Assembly: GCA_002361615.1 (NCBI GenBank)
Contig: DETK01000019.1
Location: 38,782 to 102,781 of the forward strand
Direction of reading: 5' to 3'
DNA: 64,000 nt
Source of the DNA: Bacteroidales bacterium UBA3290
GTDB taxonomy: Bacteria > Bacteroidota > Bacteroidia > Bacteroidales > UBA932
The notes below the pieces were generated by a model, which did not search any database, was not told where the DNA came from, and saw only the letters and a list, made by a program, of their open reading frames with translations. Positions 47,369-56,081 of the stretch are shown piece after piece (positions within the stretch are counted from its first letter, which is position 1; every line of letters starts with the position of its first letter). The position numbers were made by a program, and so were the translations under genes.

Positions 47369-48427
47369 ATGGCAAAGGCGACGACAGACACGGTTCAGGA
47401 GTACAAGGCGCTGCGGGAAGAAATCCTCCGGGGCGACATCCAGCCTTTCTACCTGCTCTTCGGTAAGGAGCACTATTACATCGACGAACTGTGCAAGCTG
47501 CTTATGGAGCAGGTCGTCCCGCCCGAGGAGCGCGACTTCGGCCAGCTGGTGTACTTCGGCGCCGACGTGACGGCGAACCAGGTCGTGAGCGCCGCCCGGC
47601 AATACCCCATGATGATCGCGCGCCAGATCGTGGTGGTCAAGGAGGCACAGATGATGAAGAAGGTGGAGGACATCGGCGTCTATTTCGAAGGCATCCAGCC
47701 CACCACCGTCCTGGTAATCTGCTACAAGACCAACAACGACCCTACCAAGAGCGGCAAGAACATCGACAAGCGCTCCACGTTCTACAAGCAGGCCAAAAAG
47801 GCGGGGGTCGTATTCGAATCGAATCCCATCCCCGACTACCGCATCGCCCGCTGGATCGACGCCTACGTGGCGGAACAGGGTATGCGCATCGACCCCGACG
47901 CAGCCGCCCTGCTTGCCGAATCGGCCGGCACCGATCTCCAGAAGCTCGCCCTGACGGTCGACAAGCTCCGCAAACTGCTGCCGGAAGACCGCAACCGCAT
48001 CGGCATCGCCGACATCGAAGAGAACGTGGGTATGAGCCGCGACTATTCTGCCTTCGAGCTGACCAAGGCCCTCTCGCTGAAAGATGCACCCAAAGCCTTC
48101 CGCATCGTGCAGTTCTTTGCCGATTCACCCAAGCGCTTCCCCATCCAGATGACGATGGCCGCCTTGTCCAGCCACTTCATCCGGCTGCTGCGCTACCATG
48201 CCCTGCTCCAGAGCGGTCTTTCGCGCAATGAGATCCTCGCACAGCTGGGCATCAACCCTTATTTCGGCAGCGAATACGACGCGGCCGTCCGCAATTATCC
48301 GGTCAAAAAGGCCATGAAGGTCATCTCCCTGCTCAAGGATTACGACCAGCGTTCGAAATCGAACACGCGCGGCGAGGCCAGCGATGGCGACCTGCTCAAG
48401 GAATTGACAGCCAAGATTCTAGCTTAA
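47369..48427 (+). CDS. holA: DNA polymerase III subunit delta
   Basis: Clamp-loader subunit that opens the sliding clamp. 352 residues from ATG 47369. Typical delta features: RGDIQPFYLLFGKEHYYIDE, ARQIVVVKEAQMMKKVEDIG, and a C-terminal helical collar (PIQMTMAALSSHFIRLLRYH). The long upstream frame back to 45839 is antisense to cca and rejected. The next gene, an HsdR_N-like protein, is convergent with a 9-base overlap, a neighbourhood often kept in Bacteroidetes. Confidence 0.93.
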   Translation: MAKATTDTVQEYKALREEILRGDIQPFYLLFGKEHYYIDELCKLLMEQVVPPEERDFGQLVYFGADVTANQVVSAARQYPMMIARQIVVVKEAQMMKKVEDIGVYFEGIQPTTVLVICYKTNNDPTKSGKNIDKRSTFYKQAKKAGVVFESNPIPDYRIARWIDAYVAEQGMRIDPDAAALLAESAGTDLQKLALTVDKLRKLLPEDRNRIGIADIEENVGMSRDYSAFELTKALSLKDAPKAFRIVQFFADSPKRFPIQMTMAALSSHFIRLLRYHALLQSGLSRNEILAQLGINPYFGSEYDAAVRNYPVKKAMKVISLLKDYDQRSKSNTRGEASDGDLLKELTAKILA

Positions 48428-48826
48428 ATCTTCCGGAATATCGGAAAGATACTCGTAACCGCTCCCGTCGGGGAGACGGCGCAGCAGGTGCACGTTCGTC
48501 CCGTTGGTTACCAGCACATATTTGACGGTCAGGACGCGGGTGTAGCGCACCACCTGCTCCACAACCTTCGCGTCGAGCGTCACGCCGGGCGCCTTGCATT
48601 CCACCAGCAGATGCGGCTGCAGCTGACGGTCGAAGACCAGAATGTCGGCCCGGTAGGTGCGCCGGTTGTAACGGAAAGCATATTCGCTGGCCATCCGTCC
48701 GGCCGGGAAGCCCTTTGCCCCGCACAACCACTGGATGACAGCCTGACGGACCTCCTCTTCCGGAGTCCGCGCCACATACTTGCGCCGCAAGGGATCGTAG
48801 ATTTCGTTTTCGGAGGCCACGGTCAA
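48419..48826 (-). CDS. Stand-alone HsdR N-terminal-like nuclease-fold protein
   Basis: 135 residues resembling the PD-(D/E)xK N-terminal domain of type I restriction HsdR: YRADILVFDRQLQPHLLVEC then KAPGVTLDAKVVEQ, with the D-ExK catalytic pattern intact. No methylase, specificity or helicase gene is nearby, so it is not a restriction system here. Such lone genes beside holA are common in the phylum; function unproven, perhaps DNA repair. Its ATG overlaps the stop of the upstream lipoprotein gene (ATGA). Confidence 0.82.
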   Translation of the reverse strand: MTVASENEIYDPLRRKYVARTPEEEVRQAVIQWLCGAKGFPAGRMASEYAFRYNRRTYRADILVFDRQLQPHLLVECKAPGVTLDAKVVEQVVRYTRVLTVKYVLVTNGTNVHLLRRLPDGSGYEYLSDIPEDLS

Positions 48827-49305
48827 GGAAGACGCTGAACGATCATTCCGACCTTCTGGAATTCGTTCCAGAGCCAGAGATATTCATCCGAAGCCTTGAC
48901 GACGACCAGCTTGACGATCAACGTGGTCGATTCGCCGGCGGCCAGCCGGTAATGGATTTCGCACTCCACTTCGTCATCGACCGTCATCGGGATATCCTCC
49001 GTGTAGCGGACATGGAGATAGAGGGTCTGGTCGTCGCTCTGGATGCGATAGGTCCTGCGCTGAAGGCTGACTGCGCGCTGGAAGGTTGCCAGATCGAACG
49101 GAAGGACGCACGAGCCCTTGAGATACAGTCCTTCCACATAGGCGGATTCCAGTTGCTTGCGCTCCGCAGATTTGGTGTCGACCGGGATGGGCGGCTCAGG
49201 CTCCGGCGGCGTGGGCTGGGGACACGAGAGGGCCATCGTGGTGGCCACCACGAAAAGGGCGAGCGCAAAGCGCCACATGAAACCGGCTTTTTGGCTAATT
49301 CCCAT
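48823..49305 (-). CDS. Small lipoprotein of unknown function
   Basis: 160 residues from ATG 49303-49305, or 151 from 49278 (MWRFALALFVVATTMALSC), lipobox ALSC. A Pro-rich spacer (PQPTPPEPEPPIPVDT) precedes a predicted beta domain of about 110 residues (RTYRIQSDDQTLYLHVRYTE, YRLAAGESTTLIVKLVVV). No recognised family. The start overlaps the M6 peptidase stop by 11 bases and the stop overlaps the HsdR_N-like start, so it is co-translated with the peptidase and may be its partner. Confidence 0.75.
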   Translation of the reverse strand: MGISQKAGFMWRFALALFVVATTMALSCPQPTPPEPEPPIPVDTKSAERKQLESAYVEGLYLKGSCVLPFDLATFQRAVSLQRRTYRIQSDDQTLYLHVRYTEDIPMTVDDEVECEIHYRLAAGESTTLIVKLVVVKASDEYLWLWNEFQKVGMIVQRLP

Positions 49306-51292
49306 CTTTTACCTCCAGGATTTTGGTCAGCACCTCCTTGCTTCCGTCGGAATAAGCGATGATGGCCGAGATTTTATAGGATCCCGCCTTTTCAAAGCGG
49401 AACGTGTCGCCCGCGTACGGCTGGCTGTCGATGCTCCACGACACGGACGCGCGGTCGTCGTTCATGTTGAGCAGGAAAAGGCGGAACAACTCACCTGTAT
49501 GCCAGACGCGGTCCAGTCCACCGATCAGCGGATAGTCGCTCAAACGGTCGAGTGCGCGGAATTCGATGCGCTGCGTCCGGCCCTTGACATTCCAGCGGGT
49601 GTAATAGATTTCACAGAAATACGATTCACCCGGGACCAGGTCTTCGAACACATAGCTGGTCTGGCTGCCGGTATTCACCGTCTGGCTGGAAACCCCGTTG
49701 AGAATACCCCAGCGAAGTTCCCATTGGCCGGAAGAAGACTTGTCGCTCTGCCATTCCAGCAATGCGGAGATCTGGGCAGGGACGATCGACCAGCCCGTCA
49801 CCACCGGAAGGTCCCAGCTGTCGTCGTTGACCACGTTGCACCGGATACCGTCGGCTTCACGGGTAATGCCGGACAGGCCCAGGCCGATACCCTTCCCATT
49901 CCAGCCCGTCAGCGGGAAGTTGCTGGCTGAATGGATATCCCTGACATTGCGATAGCCCGGATAGAAGGCGTCCTTCACATCGAGGGCTTTGCCGGCATCG
50001 GAGCCGACAAAGACCGCACAGGGATGCGCGGCGCAACCGTTGACCGCATTGGCCGACCATCGCAGTCTCGCGTTCATCGAGCCGGCCATGTTGGTACTCT
50101 TGTCGATATGGTAGACCACCAGGCCTGTTCCGCCGATATAGGCGTCCCAGCGGTAACCGTCACGGAATTCAAGCCAGAAATCCTCACCCGGAATACCGGA
50201 AGGCAACACGTACGCCTTCGATGCCTCCTGAACGGGCGGCACGACCAGTTCCTGCGGACGGCGGACCGTTTCCATCTGGGTCAGGCCGATCTGATGACGC
50301 TCGAACACGGTCAGGTACGGCGGTGTCCGGCCCTCGTTGTTGTAGTTGCCGTGGTCCATGATCGAAAGCGAACCGAAAAGGCCGTCGGAAGGGCCTTCCG
50401 TCAACCCATTGACATCATAGAGATCCTGGAGGCCGAGGAAATGGCAGTATTCGTGGCAGATGGTGCCGATACCGGCGAAATGATAGCCGGAAGGGCCTGT
50501 GTATTCGGAATAGAGCGAAAAGTTGGAGATCCGCATGCCGTCCAGATAGAAGCCCATATCGGAAATGTTCCACGACTGGGGCCACAGGGTGTTGTCGCCG
50601 CCGCCTTCGGCCTCGTTGTGGCCGGCGAACAAGAGGAAGACATTGTCCACCACACCGTCTCTGTCGAAGTCGTAGCGGGTGAAATCGACGCCGGCTGCAT
50701 CGGCCGCTTCACAGGCGTGGACCACCAGTTGACGGATGTTCTTGTCGGTGACGCCGTCGAGGTTGGCACCATAGAAGGACAGCGTGCCCGGTACGGTCAC
50801 TACGTCACAGACCTCGAACGAGAAATTGCCGTATCCGTCAAGATTGTCTCGGAACCAGTCGAGGACGCTGCCCGTGGCGCCGTTCTCGGCGTAATACTGC
50901 TGGTTGAAGAGGTTATAGATGGTGCTGCGCGGAGTCGGGATGGTGAACTTCCGGTCGCTGAACTGGACGGGGATAACGAGCGTCCGGACGGAAACAGGGG
51001 CCTTCGTGGCCAGGAACATCGACAAGGTGCCGCCCTCGGGATTAAGGTGCTTGATCGTCGTCCCTACCGCGGGAAGGGAATCCGTCACGTGCCAGAAACC
51101 GCGGGCGTCCTGGAACACGGGGCGACCGTCGAGGGTCGTCTTCCAGGAACGGTTCTCATCGCCGTGGATCCGGATGGTCAGCGTGGTGCCGTCAGGCTGG
51201 GTGACCGTGACCGGATACGGGTAGGCCTTCACTGCATGAAGTTGCAGCGAGAAGGCCGTCAGGGCCAGCAGGAGCAGGGCAATCCGTTTCAT
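49295..51292 (-). CDS. Secreted M6-family metalloprotease
   Basis: 665 residues with signal peptide (MKRIALLLLALTAFSLQLHA). The zinc site is GTICHEYCHFLGLQDLYD near residue 279, the HExxHxxGxxD pattern of M6 (immune inhibitor A-like) peptidases. N-terminal propeptide-like region (about 20-95), catalytic domain (about 100-460), then fibronectin III-like and Ig-like modules to the end (GWSIVPAQISALLEWQSDKS; FEKAGSYKISAIIAYSDG). Predicted to digest host or dietary proteins outside the cell. The tandem AAACGTTT repeats lie just upstream. Confidence 0.9.
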   Translation of the reverse strand: MKRIALLLLALTAFSLQLHAVKAYPYPVTVTQPDGTTLTIRIHGDENRSWKTTLDGRPVFQDARGFWHVTDSLPAVGTTIKHLNPEGGTLSMFLATKAPVSVRTLVIPVQFSDRKFTIPTPRSTIYNLFNQQYYAENGATGSVLDWFRDNLDGYGNFSFEVCDVVTVPGTLSFYGANLDGVTDKNIRQLVVHACEAADAAGVDFTRYDFDRDGVVDNVFLLFAGHNEAEGGGDNTLWPQSWNISDMGFYLDGMRISNFSLYSEYTGPSGYHFAGIGTICHEYCHFLGLQDLYDVNGLTEGPSDGLFGSLSIMDHGNYNNEGRTPPYLTVFERHQIGLTQMETVRRPQELVVPPVQEASKAYVLPSGIPGEDFWLEFRDGYRWDAYIGGTGLVVYHIDKSTNMAGSMNARLRWSANAVNGCAAHPCAVFVGSDAGKALDVKDAFYPGYRNVRDIHSASNFPLTGWNGKGIGLGLSGITREADGIRCNVVNDDSWDLPVVTGWSIVPAQISALLEWQSDKSSSGQWELRWGILNGVSSQTVNTGSQTSYVFEDLVPGESYFCEIYYTRWNVKGRTQRIEFRALDRLSDYPLIGGLDRVWHTGELFRLFLLNMNDDRASVSWSIDSQPYAGDTFRFEKAGSYKISAIIAYSDGSKEVLTKILEVKDGN

Positions 51293-51301
51293 TCCGTCGG
51301 C

Positions 51302-51353
51302 AAACGTTTCGACGCGTTTTTACACGTTTATAAACGTTTCTACGCGTTTATAC
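51302..51353. repeat. 30-bp-period tandem repeat with AAACGTTT cores
   Basis: AAACGTTTCGACGCGTTTTT (51302) and AAACGTTTCTACGCGTTTAT (51332) are near-identical copies 30 bases apart, with ACACGTTTAT between. Placed 10 bases upstream of the M6 gene and about 100 before the divergent GT2 gene, so they could be operator sites. A related palindrome lies at 17803-17816. Confidence 0.65.
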
Positions 51354-51409
51354 CTAATTTCAAACTACATAATTACAAAAAAATTTCGACTTCACCAAAA
51401 ACTGTTTCG

Positions 51410-51417
51410 TAACTTTG
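51410..51417 (+). promoter_or_regulatory. -7 element for the GT2-LAB_N-ArnT cassette
   Basis: TAACTTTG, 42 bases before the GT2 ATG; only a weak TTTC (51384-51387) near the -33 site. Confidence 0.5.
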
Positions 51418-51458
51418 CACGGTTTTCGCAACAAAAGGCCTGCCAGAACCCCAATTGC

Positions 51459-52193
51459 ATGAACCCTACGGCTTCCTTCCAGTTTACCATCATCGTCCCG
51501 GTCTACAACGAACGGGAAGGCCTTCTCCGGCTGGAAAACAGCCTTGCCGCTTATCTGGAAAAAGCCCTGGTCCGGCCCGCCTGCGTCCTGCTGGTGGACG
51601 ATGGTTCGACCGATGGCGGGAGCGCCCTGATCGAGGAGATCTGCGCCCGTCACACCGATTTCTTCTTCCTGCGCTTCGCCCGCAACTGTGGATTGAGCGC
51701 CGCCCTGAAAGCGGGGTTCGAGGCCTGTGAATCTCCTTACGCCGGCTATATCGACGCCGACCTGCAGACCGATCCGGAAGACTTCAATCTGCTGCTTCCT
51801 TACGCAGCCGGATTCCCCCTGGTCATGGGCATCCGCGCCGAGCGCAAAGACAGCTTCGGAAAGCGTCTGATCTCCAGGATCGCCAACGCATCGCGGCGCC
51901 GCATCGTCCACGACACGGCGGCCGACACAGGCTGCCCGCTGAAAGTCCTGCAGACAGCTTATGCCCGGCAGCTCCCCAGCCTCAGCGGCATGCACCGCTT
52001 CCTTCCGGCCCTGATCGCCATGCAGGGCGGTTCCTATAAGCAAGTGCCGGTGCGGCACTATCCCCGCCAGGCCGGAAAGAGCAAATTCGGTCTTTCCAAC
52101 CGCTTCTGGGGACCGATCCGCGACGCTTTCGGCTACCGCTGGTACCAGCGCCGCCTGTTCCGCTATACCATTGAGCGCAGCAACCTGGACTGA
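51459..52193 (+). CDS. Family 2 glycosyltransferase (dolichol/undecaprenyl-phosphate sugar synthase-like)
   Basis: 244 residues. The GT2 core FTIIVPVYNEREGLLRLENS, VLLVDDGSTDGGSALIEEIC, FARNCGLSAALKAGFEACES and AGYIDADLQTDPEDFNLLL is that of enzymes that load a sugar onto a polyprenyl phosphate (ArnC/DPM1-like). No C-terminal membrane anchor, so membrane contact may come from the LAB_N protein that follows. Its stop and the next ATG share one base (TGATG). First gene of a three-gene cassette. Confidence 0.88.
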   Translation: MNPTASFQFTIIVPVYNEREGLLRLENSLAAYLEKALVRPACVLLVDDGSTDGGSALIEEICARHTDFFFLRFARNCGLSAALKAGFEACESPYAGYIDADLQTDPEDFNLLLPYAAGFPLVMGIRAERKDSFGKRLISRIANASRRRIVHDTAADTGCPLKVLQTAYARQLPSLSGMHRFLPALIAMQGGSYKQVPVRHYPRQAGKSKFGLSNRFWGPIRDAFGYRWYQRRLFRYTIERSNLD

Positions 52194-52831
52194 TGGACAA
52201 TCTCTGGATCTTCGCACTCGGACTTCTGGCGCAGGGACTCTTCTCTGCCCGGATGCTCGTGCAATGGATCCTTTCAGAGAAAGCGCACAAAGTGGTCAAT
52301 CCCACCTTGTTCTGGATCCTGAGCCTGGCCGCCTCGCTCCTATTCCTCTACTACGGCTGGCTTCGCAACGATTTCGCACTGATGCTCGGCCAGGTGATCG
52401 GCTATTATGTCTACATCTGGAACCTCGGGAAGAAAGGCGTATGGGGCCGCATCGACAAGCCGCTGCGCATCGCTGTCCTGACTGTGCTGGTTTTGATTCC
52501 GCTTGCCGCTCTCAGCAGAATGGCCGGTAACTGGCCGGCCGTCTCCGAGGCACTCTTCCACAACGACGCGATTCCGCGCTGGCTGCTCGTCCTCGGGACG
52601 GCCGGCCAGGTCGTCTTCTCGCTGCGCTTCCTCTATCAGGCGCTGTACTCCGCCCGCCGGGGCGAATCGCTCCTGCCGGCCGGCTTCTGGACCATCAGCC
52701 TCATCGGAGCGGTCCTGATCCTGACCTACGGCATCCTGCGTCACGACCCTGTGGTGATCCTGGCCCAGTCCTGCGGACTGGTCACCTACATCCGCAACCT
52801 GATGTTATGGAAACAAGGCACGCGCGCATAA
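52193..52831 (+). CDS. Double LAB_N (lipid A biosynthesis N-terminal) domain membrane protein
   Basis: 212 residues, six hydrophobic segments in two similar halves: GLLAQGLFSARMLVQWILSE with FWILSLAASLLFLYYGWLRN, then GTAGQVVFSLRFLYQALYSA with FWTISLIGAVLILTYGILRH. Each half matches the LAB_N domain, a PQ-loop/SemiSWEET-like fold otherwise found at the N-terminus of some LpxB proteins. Two copies give a complete pore-like unit. Predicted to flip or present a polyprenyl-linked sugar between the GT2 and the ArnT-like enzyme. Overlaps the next gene by 25 bases. Confidence 0.85.
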   Translation: MDNLWIFALGLLAQGLFSARMLVQWILSEKAHKVVNPTLFWILSLAASLLFLYYGWLRNDFALMLGQVIGYYVYIWNLGKKGVWGRIDKPLRIAVLTVLVLIPLAALSRMAGNWPAVSEALFHNDAIPRWLLVLGTAGQVVFSLRFLYQALYSARRGESLLPAGFWTISLIGAVLILTYGILRHDPVVILAQSCGLVTYIRNLMLWKQGTRA

Positions 52832-53946
52832 TCCGGCTGCTGTCCGACCAGCGGGTACGGCTGGGACTCTATCTGCTGCTCCTGCTCCCGCTCCTGCTGC
52901 GGCGCGACATCACGCCCGAAAACGAACTCAAATACCTGCAGATCGCGGACGAAGCACTGCGCGACGGGCATTTCTGGTGCCTGTTTCTCGATGGTGCGGC
53001 CTATGCCGATAAACCGCCGCTCTACCTCTGGATCGTAATGGGACTGCGGCGTTTGCTGGGCTTCCACTGCATTCCGCTGCTGGAACTGTTCTCGCTGTTG
53101 CCGGCTTTCGGCATCCTGGTCGTCTTCGACCGCTGGTGCGGCGTTTCGATGCAATTGCGCTGGCGGGTCGCGGCGGAAGCCGCCCTGCTGACCACCGCCT
53201 ATTTCCTGGGCGGGGCCGTCGTGCTCCGGATGGACATGCTGATGGTTTTCTTCATCACAGTGGCGATGCGTCTTTTCTGGAAGATCGACCAGGGGGACAC
53301 CCGGCCCGCGCTGCGATGGGCTTTTGCCTTTTCCGTGTTCATGGCCATCTTTTCAAAGGGACCGGTAGGCTTCCTCTTCCCGCTAGCCGGCATTTTCGTC
53401 TGGCTTGGACGTGAAAAACGTCTGCGTGACTTCGGCAGGGCGTGGGGCTGGCGTACCTGGCTCGTCCTGGTCGTGCTCTGCGGTATCTGGTGGGGCTGCG
53501 CCTGGCTGGAAGGCGGCGGGGCCTATCTCGACAACCTGCTTATCCACCAGACAGTTGACCGGGCCGTGAACGCGTTCCACCACAACCGGCCCTGGTACTA
53601 CTACCTCTATACCATCTGGTACGCAATGGGACCGTGGGCCTTGCTTACAATTCCCGTATCGACCTGGGGAGCTGTCAAAAAGATAGGGATGGAACCGCTG
53701 GTGCGTTTTTTCCTGACCATCTCGGCGACCTTCTTCCTCATGCTGTCGGTCTTCAGCTCCAAACTTCAGATCTACCTGCTTCCGCTTTTCGGCTTCGTGA
53801 ATTATGCGGCCTTCCTGATCCTGCAGGCAGCCGACACGCCGCAGCGGCGCTGGCCGGGAATCCTACGCAAGGTAGTGTACGGCGTGGCGGCGGCGATGCT
53901 CCTGCTCTGCGTGGCGGCAGGGTTCTTTTTCCCCGACATTTTTTGA
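52807..53946 (+). CDS. ArnT/PMT-like membrane glycosyltransferase (GT-C)
   Basis: 379 residues, nine or more spans. The first periplasmic loop has PENELKYLQIADEALRDGHF (acidic residue that acts as catalytic base in GT-C) and YADKPPLYLWIVMGLRRLLG, close to ArnT and other PMT-type enzymes. It lacks the large soluble C-terminal domain of E. coli ArnT. Predicted to move a sugar from a polyprenyl phosphate to lipid A or another periplasmic glycan. The acceptor and sugar are unknown. Last gene of the cassette. Confidence 0.85.
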   Translation: METRHARIIRLLSDQRVRLGLYLLLLLPLLLRRDITPENELKYLQIADEALRDGHFWCLFLDGAAYADKPPLYLWIVMGLRRLLGFHCIPLLELFSLLPAFGILVVFDRWCGVSMQLRWRVAAEAALLTTAYFLGGAVVLRMDMLMVFFITVAMRLFWKIDQGDTRPALRWAFAFSVFMAIFSKGPVGFLFPLAGIFVWLGREKRLRDFGRAWGWRTWLVLVVLCGIWWGCAWLEGGGAYLDNLLIHQTVDRAVNAFHHNRPWYYYLYTIWYAMGPWALLTIPVSTWGAVKKIGMEPLVRFFLTISATFFLMLSVFSSKLQIYLLPLFGFVNYAAFLILQAADTPQRRWPGILRKVVYGVAAAMLLLCVAAGFFFPDIF

Positions 53947-53978
53947 ATTTTTTCTGGCCAACGAGGGGTACAAATTGT

Positions 53979-53986
53979 TATTTTTG
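53979..53986 (+). promoter_or_regulatory. -7 element for alr
   Basis: TATTTTTG, 23 bases before the alr ATG; no clear -33. Confidence 0.5.
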
Positions 53987-54009
53987 TACGATTAATAGCA
54001 TTGGATACA

Positions 54010-55119
54010 ATGGCACAGAATCCCCCGCTCGCACGACTTGAACTCAGCCGCAGCGGTATCAAAAACAACTTCCAGCATTTCCGTTCCCTTCTCAAACCGG
54101 AGACCCGGATCCTGATCCTGGTCAAAGCCAACGGCTACGGCCACGGCGCCGTCCCTTTCGCCCGCGAGATGGAGCAACTGGGCGCCGCCTACCTCGGCGT
54201 CGCTCTCCCCGGAGAAGGCGTGGAACTCCGCAAGGCAGGCATCGACCTGCCCATCCTCGTACTCACGACGGGCACCGACGACTACCCGGAGATGATCCGC
54301 TACGGGCTCGAGCCCGGTATCCCCGACCTGTTCGCCCTGACGCGCCTCAGGGAAGAACTCCGCAAGGCAGGACGAAGAGACTATCCTGTCCACATCAACA
54401 TCGACACCGGCATGCACCGGCTGGGCTTCATGGAACGGGAAATCCCCGGTCTGATCGACTTCCTGGCCGAAAGCCCTGAAATCCATATCGAAGGCCTCTA
54501 TACCCACCTGGCCGCCTCCGACGAGAAGCAGCACGACGAATTCACCCTCGGACAGATCGCCCTCTACGAGAAGCTCAGCACACAGATCATGGCGCACCTG
54601 CCCTACAAGCCGCTCCGCCACGTGCTCAATTCCGCCGGCATCGAGCGCTTCACGCAGTATCAGTACGATATGGTCCGGCTGGGCATCGGCATCTACGGCA
54701 TCAGCGCCGTTTCCGATCCGGGTCTCAAACCCGCTGCCTTCTACCGCTGCCCGATCCTCCAGATCAAGGACCTCCTTCCGGAAGACGGAACCGTCGGCTA
54801 CGGCCGCCACGGCAAGCTCGGTCCCGGCGTCACCCGTTCAGCCACCCTGTGCGTCGGCTATGCGGACGGCATCAACCGGCATCTTGGCTGCGGCAACGCC
54901 AGCTTCGAGGTCAACGGACACCTGGCGCCCACCCTCGGCAACATCTGCATGGACATGTGCATGATCGACGTGACCGGCATCGACTGCAAGGAAGGGGACA
55001 TGGTCACCATTTTCGGCGACAAGCCGACGGCCGGCGAACTGGCAAAGATCCTCGACACGATTCCCTACGAGATCTTCACCTCCGTGCCCCGGCGGGTCAA
55101 TCGCACGATTGTAGATTAA
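54010..55119 (+). CDS. alr: Alanine racemase
   Basis: Makes D-alanine for peptidoglycan. 369 residues from ATG 54010; an in-frame TTG at 54001 is a less likely start. PLP lysine in LILVKANGYGHGAVPFAREM; the second catalytic Tyr in EDGTVGYGRHGKLGPG; substrate-binding ENICMDMCMID-like GNICMDMCMIDVTG near the C-terminus. Single-gene unit with its own promoter; feeds MurF at 14.5 kb. Confidence 0.95.
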   Translation: MAQNPPLARLELSRSGIKNNFQHFRSLLKPETRILILVKANGYGHGAVPFAREMEQLGAAYLGVALPGEGVELRKAGIDLPILVLTTGTDDYPEMIRYGLEPGIPDLFALTRLREELRKAGRRDYPVHINIDTGMHRLGFMEREIPGLIDFLAESPEIHIEGLYTHLAASDEKQHDEFTLGQIALYEKLSTQIMAHLPYKPLRHVLNSAGIERFTQYQYDMVRLGIGIYGISAVSDPGLKPAAFYRCPILQIKDLLPEDGTVGYGRHGKLGPGVTRSATLCVGYADGINRHLGCGNASFEVNGHLAPTLGNICMDMCMIDVTGIDCKEGDMVTIFGDKPTAGELAKILDTIPYEIFTSVPRRVNRTIVD

Positions 55120-55135
55120 ATTTTTAAAAATTTTA

Positions 55136-55164
55136 TTGTATTTCGATATTTATTTATATATTTG
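55136..55164 (+). promoter_or_regulatory. Promoter for the 55200 membrane protein
   Basis: TTG at 55136-55138, 18-base spacer, TATATTTG at 55157-55164. Confidence 0.6.
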
Positions 55165-55199
55165 CATAAAATTTTTAATCCACTAATACCTGAATCACT

Positions 55200-55934
55200 A
55201 TGGCAACTGAGAAACTCGACATCGTGAAGACCATCGGAGACGGCATCCGCTATGGCCTGAAGAACTTCTTCCCTCTCTTGCTGATGGTCATCCTCTACAT
55301 CGTGACTGTCTGGATCCCCTACCTCAACGTCGGCACCACCATTGGTCTTTATAAAGCCGTCATCGGCATCGGACGCGGTGAAACCATCGATCCGACTTCG
55401 ATCTTCGCCAAGGAGAATTTCCACAACCTGAGCGGGCTCTTCCTGCTGCTGGGTCTGCTCTACATCGGCACAGTCGTCGCCATGATGTTCATGCTCATTC
55501 CGGGCATCGTGATGGGCATCGCCTGGGGCTTCGCCATCTATTTCTTCCTCGACAAGAAGGTCTCCCCGCTCAAGTCGCTCCAGCTGAGCTATGACACCAC
55601 CTATGGCAACAAGTGGCGCATCTTCTTCGTGGAATTCCTCACCGCACTCGCCATCGGCCTCGTCTGCGGCCTCCTGGGAGCCATCCCGAAAGCCGGTACC
55701 GTCCTGGCCATCCTGGGTGCCTTCCTCTGCAGCGCCATCGCCGTGGCCATCGAAGGTGTGATGTACGATTTCTTCTCCAAGAAAGCCGACGCCATCCTCG
55801 CCGAGCATCCGCACGGCCGCGGCCGCTGCTGCCACGGTGAAGAAGCAGCCGCTGAAGCTGCTGAAACCGCTGAAACCGTCGAAACCGTCGAAATCGTCGA
55901 AGAAGCCATCGACGACGTCCAGACCGAAGCGTAA
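55200..55934 (+). CDS. Integral membrane protein of unknown function
   Basis: 244 residues, about four to five hydrophobic segments (FFPLLLMVILYIVTVWIPYL; FLLLGLLYIGTVVAMMFMLI; a Gly/Ala-rich AIGLVCGLLGAIPKAG region) and a cytoplasmic-looking C-tail. The tail begins with a His/Cys cluster (HPHGRGRCCHG, possible metal site) and ends in a Glu/Ala/Val-rich repeat (AETAETVETVEIVEEAI). Not assigned to a family. Monocistronic: own promoter and a strong terminator. Confidence 0.75.
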   Translation: MATEKLDIVKTIGDGIRYGLKNFFPLLLMVILYIVTVWIPYLNVGTTIGLYKAVIGIGRGETIDPTSIFAKENFHNLSGLFLLLGLLYIGTVVAMMFMLIPGIVMGIAWGFAIYFFLDKKVSPLKSLQLSYDTTYGNKWRIFFVEFLTALAIGLVCGLLGAIPKAGTVLAILGAFLCSAIAVAIEGVMYDFFSKKADAILAEHPHGRGRCCHGEEAAAEAAETAETVETVEIVEEAIDDVQTEA

Positions 55935-55977
55935 GCCTGCCTGGAGGACAACTATCTGATAAACAGCGATTAGCTTA

Positions 55978-56013
55978 AACCTGCCCCTGTTATGGAAACA
56001 GGGGCAGGTTTTT
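55978..56013 (+). terminator. Strong terminator after the 55200 gene
   Basis: AACCTGCCCCTGTT (55978-55991) pairs perfectly with AACAGGGGCAGGTT (55997-56010); five-base loop; T to 56013. Confidence 0.92.
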
Positions 56014-56081
56014 ATTATCGCCAGACTATCACCGCTTTAGTCGCCAGCGCTCAAATACCCCCTCTCAAAAGCCGCCGGGAA

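Noticed and set aside
48419..48826. Possible type I restriction-modification system
   Set aside because: Only an HsdR_N-like domain is present; no HsdM, HsdS or helicase domain is nearby.
51302..51353. CRISPR array
   Set aside because: Only two copies with a 10-base spacer and no cas genes in the window.
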